Numbered from the stretch's first letter, positions 8,556 through 20,626 are shown. The stretch is 64,000 bases of DNA from Pseudomonadales bacterium (GCA_023254735.1 JALRKV010000119.1:1-64000), one strand, 5' to 3'. Numbers and translations are program-made. Notes: generated by a model not told the origin, from the sequence alone.

Positions 8556-9824
8556 ATGGCACTGATATTAATCGGGATTAATCACACGACTGCGACCGTC
8601 GCTTTACGTGAAAAGGTTGCCTTTCCGCCGGAGGTGGTGCAGCGCGCGCTCGCTGAACTGTGCCAGATCGATTCTGTTAATGAGGCGGTTATCGTCTCTA
8701 CCTGTAATCGCACCGAGCTCTATCTTGGCTGTGAATCCGATCAGCGCCAAAGCGAGAAGGTTATCGATTGGCTTGCCAGATTTCATGGGCTTGAGCGTCA
8801 AGAACTCGATACAAGCAGCTATGCCTTCGAGGATGCTGAGGTCGTGCGGCATTTAATGAAAGTCTCGTGCGGGCTGGACTCGATGGTCTTGGGCGAGCCG
8901 CAGATACTGGGTCAGATTAAGTCTGCGTTCGCGGTCTCCAAAGAATTTGATGCCGTGGGTCCTGCGCTTGGTCGGGTTTTCCAAGACTCGTTTTCGATCG
9001 CAAAGCAGGTGCGCACTCAAACCGCTATTGGTCAGAATCCCGTTTCAGTAGCCTACGCGGCAGTGACGCTCTCGGAGCGCATATTCTCTAATCTCGCTAG
9101 CCTCAATGTGCTTTTAATCGGCGCGGGTAAAACAATTGAGCTGGTGGTTACACATCTTTACGATCGCGGCGTGCGCAATATTGTAGTTGCCAACCGAACG
9201 CTGGATAACGCGCTAGATATGGCGGGTAAGTTTGGGGGGCACGGCGTGCTGCTTTCAGATATACCCGAGCGTTTGGTTGAGGCCGATATCGTCGTTTCAT
9301 CAACTAATAGCCAGCTACCGCTGCTCGGAAAAGGAACGGTCGAAAGCGCGCTTAGAAAGCGTAAGCATAAGCCCATGCTGCTCGTCGATCTCGCCGTGCC
9401 ACGCGACATCGAAGCCGAAGTTGGTGAGATACCCGATGCGTATCTGTATAGCATCGATGACATTGCCGAGGTTATCGAAGATGGCGTTAAGTCTCGCGAA
9501 GAGGCTGCCGCTGAGGCGAAGAAGATCATCGAGGAGGGGGTGCGTGAGCATCTCAAACAGCAGCGCGCGCTCAACGCTGTCGCAACGCTGCGCGCCTTTA
9601 GGGAGAATGCCGATTCAATTCGCGAGAGCGAACTACAGCGGGCGCTCAAGTCACTCGAAAAAGGTGAGGCGCCGGAGGCTGTGGTGAGCGCGTTGGCGCG
9701 AGGTCTCACAAATAAGCTGATTCATGCGCCCAGCGTACAGATGAAAAAAGCGAGCGCCGAGGGGCGGGATGAGTTCCTCCTGCTTATTCGTGAACTGTAT
9801 GAGCTAGAATCAGAATCCGATTGA
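8556..9824 (+). CDS. hemA: Glutamyl-tRNA reductase
   Basis: The enzyme reduces glutamyl-tRNA(Glu) to glutamate-1-semialdehyde, the first step of C5-pathway tetrapyrrole synthesis. The 422-residue protein has the catalytic cysteine C50 in VSTCNRTELY, then VLGEPQILGQIK, a NADPH-binding Rossmann segment starting near LLIGAGKTIEL (about residue 187), and a helical C-terminal dimerisation domain. It starts the conserved hemA-prfA-prmC order, divergent from the lolB block. The start ATG at 8556 has only a weak ribosome site. Confidence 0.97.
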   Translation: MALILIGINHTTATVALREKVAFPPEVVQRALAELCQIDSVNEAVIVSTCNRTELYLGCESDQRQSEKVIDWLARFHGLERQELDTSSYAFEDAEVVRHLMKVSCGLDSMVLGEPQILGQIKSAFAVSKEFDAVGPALGRVFQDSFSIAKQVRTQTAIGQNPVSVAYAAVTLSERIFSNLASLNVLLIGAGKTIELVVTHLYDRGVRNIVVANRTLDNALDMAGKFGGHGVLLSDIPERLVEADIVVSSTNSQLPLLGKGTVESALRKRKHKPMLLVDLAVPRDIEAEVGEIPDAYLYSIDDIAEVIEDGVKSREEAAAEAKKIIEEGVREHLKQQRALNAVATLRAFRENADSIRESELQRALKSLEKGEAPEAVVSALARGLTNKLIHAPSVQMKKASAEGRDEFLLLIRELYELESESD

Positions 9825-9909
9825 ATAAGCCTGTACGTAAAAAACGCTCATCTCGCTGCACAAACTACTCTAACGCGCGGTAACGTAAAGCCGCAGGAAA
9901 ACCCAAAAA

Positions 9910-10998
9910 ATGAAAGATTCGATACGGCACAAACTCGACAACCTCAGGGATCGTTTTGGCGAGCTCGAGGCGCTGTTGAGTGACGCCGAGGTAATAGCCG
10001 ATCAAACGCGATTTCGTGATCTGTCGAAAGAGTATGCCGAATTGGAGGAGCTCGTTCAGACGTTCGATCGTTATGTGGCTGCCGAGGGTGATCTTGAACA
10101 GGCGCGTGAGATGCAAAAAGACAGCGATCCCGAAATCAAGGAAATGGCGGCAGAGGAGGTCGCCAATAGCGAAGCGCTCATCATCGAGTTAGATCTTACC
10201 TTGCAGACCCTATTGCTTCCTAAAGACGAGAAAGACAGCTGCAATGTCTTTCTTGAAATTCGTGCAGGTACCGGCGGTGATGAGGCTGCGATTTTTTCCG
10301 GAGACCTCTTTCGGATGTACTCCCGCTACAGTGAACTGCAGGGCTGGCGTATGGAGATGATTACCGAGCGTCACGGTGAACACGGTGGCTATAAAGAATT
10401 GGTCGTTCGCATTGAAGGCAAAAATGTCTACGAGCGGCTAAAGTTTGAGTCGGGCGCGCATCGCGTTCAGCGTGTCCCAGAGACGGAAACGCAGGGCAGA
10501 ATACATACTTCTGCGTGCACCGTTGCGATCATGCCAGAGATGGAAGGTATCGAAGAGATCGAGATTAATAAGGCCGATCTGCGCGTCGATACATTCCGAG
10601 CCAGCGGCGCCGGTGGCCAGCACGTCAACAAAACCGATTCGGCAATTCGTCTTACGCATATTCCAACCGGCGTTGTGGTCGAGTGCCAGGACGAGCGATC
10701 ACAGCACAAAAACCGCGCGCGAGCGATGTCTCTGCTGCAGGCTAAACTCATGGACGCAGCAACGTCGGCGCAGCAGCAGGAAGAATCTGACAACCGCCGC
10801 AAACTTGTTGGCAGCGGGGATCGTTCTGAAAAAATACGCACCTACAACTATCCGCAGGGCAGGGTGACGGATCACCGTATTAAGCTGACGCTATACAATC
10901 TTGCCGAGATTATGAATGGTGAACTCGGTGCAGTCATTCAGCCGCTGATCAACGAATATCAAGCAGACCTTCTCGCTGGGCTTTCTGGCGAAGACTAA
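9910..10998 (+). CDS. prfA: Peptide chain release factor 1
   Basis: RF1 reads UAA and UAG and triggers peptide release. The 362-residue protein carries the stop-codon tripeptide of the PxT class as PET at 190-192, where Escherichia coli has PAT. The universal GGQ is at 235-237 inside [16 protein letters not shown]. The glutamine of GGQ is the substrate of the next gene, prmC. AGGA lies about 11 bases before the ATG at 9910. Confidence 0.98.
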   Translation: MKDSIRHKLDNLRDRFGELEALLSDAEVIADQTRFRDLSKEYAELEELVQTFDRYVAAEGDLEQAREMQKDSDPEIKEMAAEEVANSEALIIELDLTLQTLLLPKDEKDSCNVFLEIRAGTGGDEAAIFSGDLFRMYSRYSELQGWRMEMITERHGEHGGYKELVVRIEGKNVYERLKFESGAHRVQRVPETETQGRIHTSACTVAIMPEMEGIEEIEINKADLRVDTFRASGAGGQHVNKTDSAIRLTHIPTGVVVECQDERSQHKNRARAMSLLQAKLMDAATSAQQQEESDNRRKLVGSGDRSEKIRTYNYPQGRVTDHRIKLTLYNLAEIMNGELGAVIQPLINEYQADLLAGLSGED

Positions 10999-11034
10999 AC
11001 GAGACTCTATGCATCGCGGCTTTCGAGCAACGCC

Positions 11035-11922
11035 ATGGTAACTATTGCACAAGCGCTTGCGCGCGCAACTTCTGGCGCCACGCCGGTCGACGAGACAGCG
11101 GAATCGCTGCGCTTCGAGGCTGAGCTGCTTCTGATGAATGCGCTAGGCTACAGTAGGGCGAGTTTACTCACATGGCCCGAACGGGAAATCGCACCTTCAG
11201 CCCTCGCTTCATTCGAGCAGGCTCTCAGCCGCAGGCTTGCAGGTGAACCGATTGCCTATATTCTCGGCACAAAAGAGTTTTGGGATTTCGAACTTGTTGT
11301 CTCACCAGCCGTGCTCATTCCCCGACCCGAAACAGAATTATTAGTTGAATCGGCGCTAGAAATAGTGGTTCACCGTGAGGGCATTCAGCATCTACTCGAT
11401 CTCGGCACGGGCAGCGGTGCTGTCGCTATCGCTCTTGCACGCGCTGCAGAAAGGATTCGGGTTATTGGCACGGATTTAAGCTGTGATGCGCTGACACTCG
11501 CGCGAGAGAACGGTGGTCGTCTCGCTGGCGATAATTTGGGTTTCGTGCAAGGCTCCTGGCTCTGTCACGAGCTGTGCGCTGCGATTGCCGAGTACTGGAA
11601 GGCAGACGCCGCGGGCCTCGTTGATGTTATTGTGTCGAATCCACCCTATATCGCCCCCGAAGACCCGCACCTTTCGCGCGGCGATTTGGTACACGAGCCA
11701 ACGCTCGCCTTGAGCTGTGATGACGCAGGGCTTGCGGCAATTAAGACAATCGTTAGCGAAAGCAAACGGGTACTAAAGCGAGGCGGGTGGTTGCTTTTCG
11801 AACACGGTTTTGATCAGCGTGATGCAGTGGCCGATCTGCTGCGAGCGGCAGGCTTCGATTCGATCGAATGCCTGCAAGACATCGCTGGGCAAGATCGGGT
11901 TACGCGCGGCAGGCTTAGCTAG
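11035..11922 (+). CDS. prmC: Release factor glutamine N5-methyltransferase
   Basis: PrmC methylates the glutamine of the GGQ motif in RF1 and RF2. The 295-residue protein has an N-terminal helical domain, the SAM-binding motif LDLGTGSG at 121-128 and the glutamine-binding motif NPPY at 202-205. It follows prfA after 36 bases, so enzyme and substrate are co-transcribed. The ATG at 11035 fits the family length, although no clear Shine-Dalgarno is seen. Confidence 0.96.
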   Translation: MVTIAQALARATSGATPVDETAESLRFEAELLLMNALGYSRASLLTWPEREIAPSALASFEQALSRRLAGEPIAYILGTKEFWDFELVVSPAVLIPRPETELLVESALEIVVHREGIQHLLDLGTGSGAVAIALARAAERIRVIGTDLSCDALTLARENGGRLAGDNLGFVQGSWLCHELCAAIAEYWKADAAGLVDVIVSNPPYIAPEDPHLSRGDLVHEPTLALSCDDAGLAAIKTIVSESKRVLKRGGWLLFEHGFDQRDAVADLLRAAGFDSIECLQDIAGQDRVTRGRLS

Positions 11923-11973
11923 CGGCTCGTCCCCGGATGGCGAGGCGAATAGCAAATGTAGAATGCCGGATAG

Positions 11974-11994
11974 CGAAAGACGAAAGACGAAAGA
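11974..11994. repeat. Three tandem copies of CGAAAGA
   Basis: In the 101-bp gap between prmC and moeB the heptamer CGAAAGA occurs three times head to tail without mismatch. It lies 30 bases before the moeB start. No function is evident; slipped-strand replication is a simple origin. Confidence 0.8.
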
Positions 11995-12023
11995 CCAATA
12001 GCCAATACAAGGGATCGACATAA

Positions 12024-12785
12024 ATGAAAGATGATCAGCTTTTAAGATACAGCCGGCAGATCATGCTCCCTCAAGTCGACATTGTGGGGCAGCAAGCTTT
12101 CCTCGACTCTCACGTGGTGATTGTCGGCGTCGGGGGGCTCGGCTCGCCGGCGGCGATGTATTTAGCTGCAGCGGGAGTTGGCAGTCTCACCTTGGTCGAT
12201 GACGACGTCGTAGAGTTAAGCAATCTGCAGAGGCAACTCGCACACGCTGAATCTGATCTAGGCAAAAGCAAGGCAGAATCCGCCGCAGCGACACTCAGGG
12301 GAATTAATTCAGAGGTTGAGGTGCAGGCAGTCAACCGCCGTGTGGGCGCCGCAGAACTCGGCCAGCTGGTAAGCAGTGCCGATGTGGTGCTCGATGCGAC
12401 CGATAATTTCGACACTCGGTTTGCGATCAACCGCGCCTGCCTTGCAGCTGGTGTCCCGTTAGTTTCCGGCGCCGCGATACGCCTCGAAGGTCAGGTTGCA
12501 GTTTTCGATAGTCGACTCAGCACCAGTCCCTGCTACGAATGCCTCTATAAAGGAGGAGAAGGTGGTGACCTCACCTGCGCAGACAATGGGGTGCTTGCGC
12601 CGGTTGTCGGGATAGTCGGCGCGATGCAGGCTCTGGAAGCCCTGAAGTTGATCGCAGGATTTGGCGAGCCTCTAATCGGCAGGTTGCTTCTCCTCGACGC
12701 ATCGACACTGCAGTGGCGCGAGATGAAATTGCCTCGCGACCCGAATTGTGCGGCTTGTGGCACGATTGAAGTAAGCCCTGCATAG
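12024..12785 (+). CDS. moeB: MoeB/ThiF-family E1-like adenylyltransferase
   Basis: The protein adenylates the C-terminal glycine of a small ubiquitin-like sulfur carrier, MoaD for molybdopterin or ThiS for thiamine. At 253 residues it has the nucleotide loop VIVGVGGLGSP (33-43), the arginine finger region near RQLAH, and two zinc CxxC pairs, CYEC and CAAC. Its position after prmC matches moeB in Pseudomonas. Whether it serves MoaD or ThiS cannot be decided here because no carrier gene is adjacent. Confidence 0.88.
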   Translation: MKDDQLLRYSRQIMLPQVDIVGQQAFLDSHVVIVGVGGLGSPAAMYLAAAGVGSLTLVDDDVVELSNLQRQLAHAESDLGKSKAESAAATLRGINSEVEVQAVNRRVGAAELGQLVSSADVVLDATDNFDTRFAINRACLAAGVPLVSGAAIRLEGQVAVFDSRLSTSPCYECLYKGGEGGDLTCADNGVLAPVVGIVGAMQALEALKLIAGFGEPLIGRLLLLDASTLQWREMKLPRDPNCAACGTIEVSPA

Positions 12786-12931
12786 GGCTATCATGCGGTC
12801 GCCCCGAGAGTTAGGCTTCGTCGCACAAGGCTTGTGCTGGCGTCCAACCCCGCTTTTGCGCAGAGCTTCGGCCCGATGCGAAACCGAGCAGTCTGTTTTC
12901 TCACTTAAACCTATTGGAATACCGGATATCT

Positions 12932-14392
12932 ATGCATTCACCAACCGATCACAATGAATCGACGCCAGAGGCGCAGGATGAAGTGGTAGAGCAAAGCGTC
13001 GACCAGGTCGATGCACTCGAGGCCACTGAGGTGCCGGTAGCGCTAGAAACAACCCCAGCGGGCGAGATTGCTGAGGTTGATTCAGCGCACGGCAACGAGG
13101 AGTCTGTCGTGATCGAAGTTCCAGAGTCACAAAAAGTCTCGTTCGATACATTCGATCTACAGACGCCTCTGCGCAAAGCAATCGACAAGCTAGGTTTTGA
13201 ATTCTGCACGCCGATTCAGGCGCAAAGCCTCGTTCATACTTTGCTGGGTCACGACGTCACAGGTAAGGCACAAACGGGCACTGGAAAGACGGCGGCCTTC
13301 CTGATTACGATTATCAATGATTTGCTAAGCAACCCTATTAGCGAGAAGCGCTACCTCGCTGAGCCGCGCGCGCTGGTCGTTGCCCCGACTCGCGAGTTAG
13401 CCATTCAGATTGCAAGCGACGCCGATCTATTAAATAAATACAGTGGGCTACACACAGTCACATTAGTTGGCGGCGAAGATTATCAGAAGCAGACGCGTGC
13501 GCTCGATGAACGACCGGTCGATATCGTTGTCGCGACGCCAGGAAGACTTCTTGATTTCGTCAGCAACGGCAATCTCCATCTCGGCATGATTGAGCTCATG
13601 GTGTTAGATGAAGCCGATCGTATGCTCGATATGGGCTTTATCCCTCAGGTCCGCCAGATCGTTGCTCGCACTCCTCGCAAGGATTGTCGCCAGACACTAT
13701 TGTTTAGTGCGACCTATACGCCTGAGATCGTCGAGCTATCGAATCGCTGGGCGATGGATCCGATTATGGTCGAAGTTGCACCGGAGCGGGTCGCGGCGGA
13801 TGCCGTCGAGCAAATTGTGTACCTTGTTACGACGGCCGACAAATACAATCTGTTGTACAACTTAATCAAGGAGCCGAAGGCTGAGCGCATCATGGTATTC
13901 AGCAACAGGCGCGATCAGGTACGAAAACTCGCCGATAACTTGCATCGAAACGGCATCAGCGTTGGAATGTTATCGGGTGAAGTCGCCCAAAATCAGCGAA
14001 TTCGAACGCTCGATAATTTCAAGGAAGGCAAGCTGCAGGTATTAGTCGCAACCGATGTCGCAGGTCGCGGGCTCCATATCGATGACGTAACGCACGTAAT
14101 CAACTACACGCTGCCGGAAGAACCCGAAGACTACGTCCACCGCATCGGCCGCACGGGGCGAGCGGGGGCGGTAGGAACCTCCATCAGCTTTGCCTGCGAA
14201 GAAGACTCCTTTCTGTTGCCCGACATCGAAGAGCAGTTAGGCATGAAGCTAGAGTGCATCCATCCAGACGAAAAGCTATTAGACGAGGCGCCCAAATTCG
14301 AACGCGAGTCTAAGTTTAAGTCGAAAGACGGTCCTCGCACGGGCGGTTCGCGATCAACCGGCGGCGCCTCGCGCGGCCCGCGCGGGCGTTAG
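12932..14392 (+). CDS. rhlB: DEAD-box ATP-dependent RNA helicase, RhlB-like
   Basis: A 486-residue DEAD-box helicase. An acidic, low-complexity N-terminal extension of about 65 residues precedes the Q-motif and motif I (AQTGTGKT). Then come [19 protein letters not shown] (motif II), FSATY (motif III), the second RecA domain with [13 protein letters not shown], and [10 protein letters not shown] (motif VI). The C-terminal tail is Gly/Ser/Arg-rich, as in RNA-binding degradosome helicases. I chose ATG 12932 over the in-frame TTG at 12914. RhlB is the best label, but RhlE or another paralogue is possible. Confidence 0.85.
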   Translation: MHSPTDHNESTPEAQDEVVEQSVDQVDALEATEVPVALETTPAGEIAEVDSAHGNEESVVIEVPESQKVSFDTFDLQTPLRKAIDKLGFEFCTPIQAQSLVHTLLGHDVTGKAQTGTGKTAAFLITIINDLLSNPISEKRYLAEPRALVVAPTRELAIQIASDADLLNKYSGLHTVTLVGGEDYQKQTRALDERPVDIVVATPGRLLDFVSNGNLHLGMIELMVLDEADRMLDMGFIPQVRQIVARTPRKDCRQTLLFSATYTPEIVELSNRWAMDPIMVEVAPERVAADAVEQIVYLVTTADKYNLLYNLIKEPKAERIMVFSNRRDQVRKLADNLHRNGISVGMLSGEVAQNQRIRTLDNFKEGKLQVLVATDVAGRGLHIDDVTHVINYTLPEEPEDYVHRIGRTGRAGAVGTSISFACEEDSFLLPDIEEQLGMKLECIHPDEKLLDEAPKFERESKFKSKDGPRTGGSRSTGGASRGPRGR

Positions 14393-14439
14393 CTCTCAGC
14401 AAGCGTTAGGTAGGAGGAGCCATGTCTGAGCGGGGTCGC

Positions 14440-14781
14440 TCAGGCTTGCACGGCGAGTGAGGTACGAGCGATGGCGCCGCAGTCAATTAGCGCCTGCGCG
14501 TACTCGCCGGATTTTCTGTGCCGTGACACGTGATCTAAAAACGTCGACCCATTTCCCAGAGTGACATTGATGTCATGCCCGCGCTCTACAAAAATTCGCA
14601 CGAAGCGCGCGAAGAGCTCAGCCGTCATGCCGCGATAGGCGCGCAGCAAGCAGTGATAGTCTGCGGGCAGATCATCAGGCGGTAACAGCGCAAGAAAATC
14701 AGCCAGCCTTTCATCCGACCAATCTTCATCTCTCACTGCTTTTTGCGTGCGCTCGGCGCCGCGTTTCTTTTCACTACTCAT
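14440..14781 (-). CDS. Small conserved protein, PA4642-like
   Basis: A soluble 113-residue protein without a signal peptide. The N-terminus is charged, and the middle has WSDERLADFLALLPPDD followed by a helical segment with YHCLLRAYRGM and FARFVRIFVERGHDINV. The pattern reminds me of the uncharacterised PA4642 family of pseudomonads, but this is from memory and tentative. It runs convergently to the helicase gene and lies downstream of gatB on the same strand. No function is known to me. Confidence 0.7.
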   Translation of the reverse strand: MSSEKKRGAERTQKAVRDEDWSDERLADFLALLPPDDLPADYHCLLRAYRGMTAELFARFVRIFVERGHDINVTLGNGSTFLDHVSRHRKSGEYAQALIDCGAIARTSLAVQA

Positions 14782-14847
14782 CGTTTGTGTTGCTCATCCG
14801 CCTGTTGATTTCAAAGTCCTGAGAATAGTTCCGCGCTGCTATAAACG

Positions 14848-16278
14848 CTAACTCAGTTTGCTACGCAGAATTTCGTTTACCTGCGCAGGATTCGCTTTTC
14901 CTTTCGACAACTGCATGCATTGACCAACTAAGAAGCCTATGACCTGCACCTTCCCGTCTCTATATTGCTGCACTTGATCGGGGTTATTCGCGATTACTTG
15001 ATCGACGAGACTTTCGAGCGCGCCACTGTCGGTGACCTGCTTAAGTCCCTTGGCTTCTATAATCTCATCGACATCTCTGTTGTCATCGAGCATGGCCTCA
15101 AAGACGGTCTTCGCAATTTTGCCGGATATAGTGTTGTCTTTAATGCGTTGAATTAGAGTCGCCAAGCGCTCTGCCTGAATCGGAGAGTCACTCAGCTCCC
15201 AGCTATGTTTATTGAGTAGCGCCTGTAAATCTTGGCTTACCCAGTTGGCTGCAAGCTTTGCATCGCCGCTGAGTTTTGCTGTGGTCTCAAAATAATCAGC
15301 CATTTCGCGAGTGGCAACGAGCACGCCAGCATCGTATTCGCTAAGGCCGTAGTCGGATACGAACCGTGCCGCCCGCGTGTCTGGAAGTTCTGGTAGCGTG
15401 GCACGAATCGCGTCGATGTAAGCGTCGTCAATTACGATGGGTAAAAGGTCTGGTTCGGGGAAGTAGCGATAATCGTTCGCTACTTCTTTGCTGCGCATTG
15501 AGCGCGTCTCGTCTCTGTCGGCGTCATAAAGCCGTGTTTCCTGCACAATACGACCACCGTCCTCGAGAACGTCCTTTTGCCGCTGAACCTCGTGATTAAT
15601 TGCCTTCTCGACAAATTTAAACGAGTTGATGTTTTTAATTTCAGTGCGCGTACCAAACTCTTTCTGACCCACGGGTCTGATCGACACGTTGGCGTCGCAG
15701 CGCATCGAACCCTGCGCCATGATGGCGTCCGAGATGTCGAGATAGCGAATGATTGAATGCAGCTTCTTAAGGTAGGCGACCGCTTCTTTTGCACTGCGCA
15801 GGTCGGGTTCGGAAACAATTTCAAGCAGCGGTGTGCCCGCACGGTTCAGGTCGATTCCGGTCATTCCTTGATAGTCTTCGTGCAAGGATTTTCCCGCATC
15901 CTCTTCCATATGTGCCCGCGTTACACCAATTATTTTTTCGCTGCCGTCGTCGAGTGAAATAGTCAAAGAGCCCTTGCCGACGGTGGGGAAATCGAGTTGA
16001 CTGACCTGATAGCCTTTCGGCAGGTCTGGATAGAAGTAATTCTTTCTATCAAACACCGAGCGCTTGCCAATCTCGGCACCTATCGCTAGGCCAAATTTGA
16101 CGGCCATCGCCACGGCCTTTTCATTTAGCACAGGGAGAGTGCCCGGCAGTGCGAGGTCGAAAATGTTAGCCTGCGTGTTTGGCTCTGCGCCAAAGGTTGT
16201 TGCCGAGCCCGAGAAAAGTTTTGACTCTGTCGATAGCTGAACATGAACCTCGAGGCCAATGACTGTTTCGTATTGCAT
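14848..16278 (-). CDS. gatB: Asp-tRNA(Asn)/Glu-tRNA(Gln) amidotransferase subunit B
   Basis: GatB binds the misacylated tRNA and activates its side-chain carboxylate in the GatCAB complex. The protein is 476 residues. The N-terminal cradle domain starts [13 protein letters not shown] and includes [17 protein letters not shown] and [14 protein letters not shown]; the C-terminal helical YqeY-like tRNA-binding domain covers about 330-476. It starts two bases beyond the gatA stop, with GGAGG six bases before the ATG. Confidence 0.97.
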   Translation of the reverse strand: MQYETVIGLEVHVQLSTESKLFSGSATTFGAEPNTQANIFDLALPGTLPVLNEKAVAMAVKFGLAIGAEIGKRSVFDRKNYFYPDLPKGYQVSQLDFPTVGKGSLTISLDDGSEKIIGVTRAHMEEDAGKSLHEDYQGMTGIDLNRAGTPLLEIVSEPDLRSAKEAVAYLKKLHSIIRYLDISDAIMAQGSMRCDANVSIRPVGQKEFGTRTEIKNINSFKFVEKAINHEVQRQKDVLEDGGRIVQETRLYDADRDETRSMRSKEVANDYRYFPEPDLLPIVIDDAYIDAIRATLPELPDTRAARFVSDYGLSEYDAGVLVATREMADYFETTAKLSGDAKLAANWVSQDLQALLNKHSWELSDSPIQAERLATLIQRIKDNTISGKIAKTVFEAMLDDNRDVDEIIEAKGLKQVTDSGALESLVDQVIANNPDQVQQYRDGKVQVIGFLVGQCMQLSKGKANPAQVNEILRSKLS

Positions 16279-16279
16279 G

Positions 16280-17752
16280 CTAGGCCTCCGTGGTTTTTGC
16301 TGAAGCGGTGAGGGAAGGTTTCTGTTTATGCCAGTCGGTTACCTGTTGAAACTGATGTGCAACATTCAAGAGTTTCGCCTCGGCATAATCCTTGGCGACA
16401 AGCTGCATTCCGATCGGCAGGCCTTCGACGAAACCTGCGGGCACGGACATGCCTGGCAGGCCGGCGAGGTTTAGCGCGATGGTGTAGATGTCCTCGAGAT
16501 ACATAGTCACCGAATCTTTCATCGAATTGAGTGCGAAAGCAGGGCTCGGCGTGGTTGGCCCGATGATGACGTCAACGTCTTCAAAGGCCCGCGCATAATC
16601 TTCTTTTACCAAGCGGCGGATTTTCTGTGCCTTGCGGTAGTACGCATCGTAAAAGCCTGCCGATAGCGCGTAGGTGCCAATCATAATTCGGCGCTTCACC
16701 TCTTCGCCAAAACCTTCGCTGCGACTTCGTTTGTACATGTCTTCGAGGTCTACCGGATTCTCGCAGCGGTAGCCGTAGCGCACGCCATCAAAGCGAGAAA
16801 GGTTAGCCGACGCTTCGGCGGGCGCGATCACATAGTACGCTGAAATGGCGAGATCGCTATTTGGCAGGTCAATCTCTTTTACTTCGGCGCCGAGTTTTTC
16901 GAGTTCGGCGACTGCGAGGCGAACGGCGCTTTCAATCGCGGGGTTTAAGCCGCGAGTAAAATGCTGTTTCGGTAAGCCGATGCGCAGCCCTTTGAGCGAG
17001 TCGTTGAGCGTTGCAGTAAAGTCCTCGGCGGGCAGTGAGATACTCGTCGAGTCTTTGTCGTCGACGCCGGCCATCACATTGAGCAGAATCGCAGCATCTT
17101 CGGCGGTCTTGCAGAGAGGACCTGCCTGGTCGAGGCTTGATGCATAGGCGATCATTCCCCACCGCGACACGCGGCCGTAGCTTGGCTTTAAGCCTGTTAT
17201 GCCGCAAAACGCCGCCGGCTGGCGAATGGAGCCGCCGGTGTCGGTTCCTGTCGCCATGGCGCAGAGGTCTGCTGCAACGGCGGCGGCAGAGCCCCCGGAA
17301 GATCCTCCAGGCACTCGGTCGAGACTCCAGGGGTTACGCGCGACGCCGTAGTAGCTTGACTCGTTTGAAGAGCCCATAGCGAATTCGTCCATGTTGGTTT
17401 TGCCTAACATCACCGCGCCTGCTGCCTGCAAGCGTTCCACGACAGTCGCATCATAAGGTGAAATGAAGTTGTGCAGGATTTTCGAGCCGCTCGTCGTCTT
17501 GACGCCCGCCGTGCAAAAAAGGTCTTTATGTGCGATGGGGATGCCGAGCAGCGGCGCCGTGGAACCCGCGGCACGAGCTTCATCGGCTGCGCGTGCTTGT
17601 GCCATTGCGCTGTCCGCGCAGACGGTAATGAAGGCGTTTAACGCCTCGTTATGCGCGGCGATTTGCTCTAGGTAAGCCTGGGTGAGTGCCACGCTTGTCG
17701 TCTCGCCAGCCGCGAGGGCTGCGCTAAGTTCGGCGACTGTCTTCTCTATCAT
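16280..17752 (-). CDS. gatA: Asp-tRNA(Asn)/Glu-tRNA(Gln) amidotransferase subunit A
   Basis: GatA is the glutaminase subunit that frees ammonia for the amidation. The amidase-signature fold has the Ser-cisSer-Lys triad at K76 (IAHKDLF), S151 ([11 protein letters not shown]) and S175 ([10 protein letters not shown]). The length of 490 residues is normal. It sits between gatC and gatB on one strand. The presence of GatCAB beside a tRNA-Gln gene means Gln-tRNA or Asn-tRNA may be formed indirectly; which one depends on the synthetases elsewhere. Confidence 0.97.
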   Translation of the reverse strand: MIEKTVAELSAALAAGETTSVALTQAYLEQIAAHNEALNAFITVCADSAMAQARAADEARAAGSTAPLLGIPIAHKDLFCTAGVKTTSGSKILHNFISPYDATVVERLQAAGAVMLGKTNMDEFAMGSSNESSYYGVARNPWSLDRVPGGSSGGSAAAVAADLCAMATGTDTGGSIRQPAAFCGITGLKPSYGRVSRWGMIAYASSLDQAGPLCKTAEDAAILLNVMAGVDDKDSTSISLPAEDFTATLNDSLKGLRIGLPKQHFTRGLNPAIESAVRLAVAELEKLGAEVKEIDLPNSDLAISAYYVIAPAEASANLSRFDGVRYGYRCENPVDLEDMYKRSRSEGFGEEVKRRIMIGTYALSAGFYDAYYRKAQKIRRLVKEDYARAFEDVDVIIGPTTPSPAFALNSMKDSVTMYLEDIYTIALNLAGLPGMSVPAGFVEGLPIGMQLVAKDYAEAKLLNVAHQFQQVTDWHKQKPSLTASAKTTEA

Positions 17753-17856
17753 TGGGAAATCCTGTGTTTGATCTAACGCCTGTCAGGCGCGGTGTTTGGC
17801 TTAACGCGCCATTTCTGGCTCCGGCGCCGCAGGCGCGCGAGACGCCCTTACGCGGA

Positions 17857-18144
17857 TCACTCGATTACTTTAGGTACGAGAAAGAGACCGTCCTGAGACT
17901 GTGGAGCCAATTGCTGCAGTTCGTCGCGGCGGTCCGATTCGGTAACGACGTCGGGTCTGAGTTTTTGCGCGGCGTCGAAAGGGTGGGCGAGCGGCTCTAC
18001 GTTGTCGGTGTCGACCGACTGCATTTTGTCAATCAGGGCCAGAATATCGCTTACGCCCCTCGCCACTTCCTCGGCTTCGATGTCGCTCACATGCAAACGG
18101 GCAAGGTGTGCGATTTTCTCAACCTCGGTCTTTGTTAATGCCAT
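17857..18144 (-). CDS. gatC: Asp-tRNA(Asn)/Glu-tRNA(Gln) amidotransferase subunit C
   Basis: GatC stabilises the GatA-GatB interface. The 95-residue protein has the typical start MALTKTEVEKIAHLARL, then a helical segment with DILALIDKMQSVDT and the PLAHPFDA motif. It is the first gene of gatCAB, 104 bases ahead of gatA, with AAGGA eight bases before its ATG. Confidence 0.96.
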   Translation of the reverse strand: MALTKTEVEKIAHLARLHVSDIEAEEVARGVSDILALIDKMQSVDTDNVEPLAHPFDAAQKLRPDVVTESDRRDELQQLAPQSQDGLFLVPKVIE

Positions 18145-19536
<1,392 letters not shown>

Positions 19537-19783
19537 GCGAGTCTTCTAAGGCGAATGCGCAGCGCTTCTGAGGGCTGATGCTACCTTTCAGAATTTTGCT
19601 CATTTTGTCCCGCACTGTCCCCCCCCGTCAGATTCACCTGACGGAGCGGCGGTCATTCCTTCTTTCCTCGCCTCGCATACGATACTATCTACCCTGTTGA
19701 TAGTCTGCAGCCAGCCTATGGAGCGACGAGTTGTCGGCCGCGCTCTGCGGGCGTTGATCGGCTAGGCGAATGAGGGTTGTGTC
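19537..19783. other. mreB-mreC intergenic region with two hairpins
   Basis: No gene is seen. After a run of eight C residues, a perfect 7-bp stem CCGTCAG-attcac-CTGACGG occupies 19625-19644, and ACTATC-N9-GATAGT occupies 19684-19704. Neither is followed by a T run, so they are not ordinary terminators; they could attenuate mreC relative to mreB or mark an internal promoter. Confidence 0.5.
19625..19644 (+). promoter_or_regulatory. Perfect hairpin between mreB and mreC
   Basis: CCGTCAG and CTGACGG form a perfect 7-bp stem with a 6-base loop, directly after a C8 run. There is no following T tract. It may be a processing or attenuation site between mreB and mreC. Confidence 0.5.
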
Positions 19784-20626
19784 ATCGATAAGGCGCTGTT
19801 TACAAAAGGGGTAGCACTTGAATACAGAGCGTTGGCTCTCGCATTCTTGTCTCTCTGTCTAATGGTTGCCGACAATAGATTCGGTTATCTCGATTCTGTT
19901 CGGTTTATCCTTTCCTACACGGCCACGCCTGTTTACTGGGTCGCCGATATGCCCGCCCGCACCTCTGAATTTTTCGATGACGTGTTTGTCTCGCACAGCG
20001 ACCTGCTTGCTGAAAATGAGCGCTTAACGAACGAGTTGCTCCTCGCGCAGAGAGAGCTCCAGGTGTTGGCTAGCCTAGCAAGCGAAAACAGTCGCCTTCG
20101 TGCGCTGAATGAAGCTGCTCGGATCGTCGAAGGAGAGGTTCTGGCGGCCGAAATAGTCAACCGATCACCCGATCGCGCAAGCAAGCGTGTTTTGATTAAT
20201 CGCGGCGCGCTGCAGGGAGTTTTCGTCGGTCAGGCCATGCTGGCTGCCGATGGCCTCATGGGGCAGGTTGTGGAGGTGATGCCGAGGAGCAGCTGGGTGT
20301 TGCTAGTCTCCGATCCGCTTCACATTACCCCCGTCGAAGTAAACAGAAACGGAGAGCGGGCGCTCGCGCGCGGCGTGAGAGGCGAAACGGATGAGTTAGA
20401 GCTCGAATTCGTGACTCAAACACAGGATGTACGCCCTGGCGATTTACTAGTGAGCTCTGGCATGGGGCAGATTTACCCTAAAAATTTCCCCGTCGCCGAC
20501 GTCGTGAGTGTTGACAACGACCCCGGTCAGGATTTCGCGGTGATCAAAGCGCGCCCCCGCGCTCAGATCAATAGTACCCGGCATGTGATGTTGCTAATAC
20601 CTCCAAAGCAGGAGGTGCAGCCATGA
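19784..20626 (+). CDS. mreC: Rod-shape-determining protein MreC; unusual start
   Basis: MreC is a bitopic inner-membrane protein whose periplasmic beta domain links MreB to the cell-wall enzymes. A membrane helix is followed by a coiled coil (about AENERLTNELLLAQREL) and the two beta domains. The first standard codon is TTG at 19832, giving 264 residues. The same frame continues upstream to a stop at 19763-19765 and encodes IDKALFTKGVALEYRAL, which resembles the conserved MreC N-terminus. That stretch has no ATG, GTG or TTG. I therefore place the start at ATC 19784, where GAGGG lies about eight bases upstream, but 19832 remains possible. It overlaps mreD by four bases. Confidence 0.85.
   Translation: MDKALFTKGVALEYRALALAFLSLCLMVADNRFGYLDSVRFILSYTATPVYWVADMPARTSEFFDDVFVSHSDLLAENERLTNELLLAQRELQVLASLASENSRLRALNEAARIVEGEVLAAEIVNRSPDRASKRVLINRGALQGVFVGQAMLAADGLMGQVVEVMPRSSWVLLVSDPLHITPVEVNRNGERALARGVRGETDELELEFVTQTQDVRPGDLLVSSGMGQIYPKNFPVADVVSVDNDPGQDFAVIKARPRAQINSTRHVMLLIPPKQEVQP

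Noticed and set aside
12914-12931. TTG start for the DEAD-box helicase
   Set aside because: It adds six residues with no ribosome site; ATG at 12932 is simpler.
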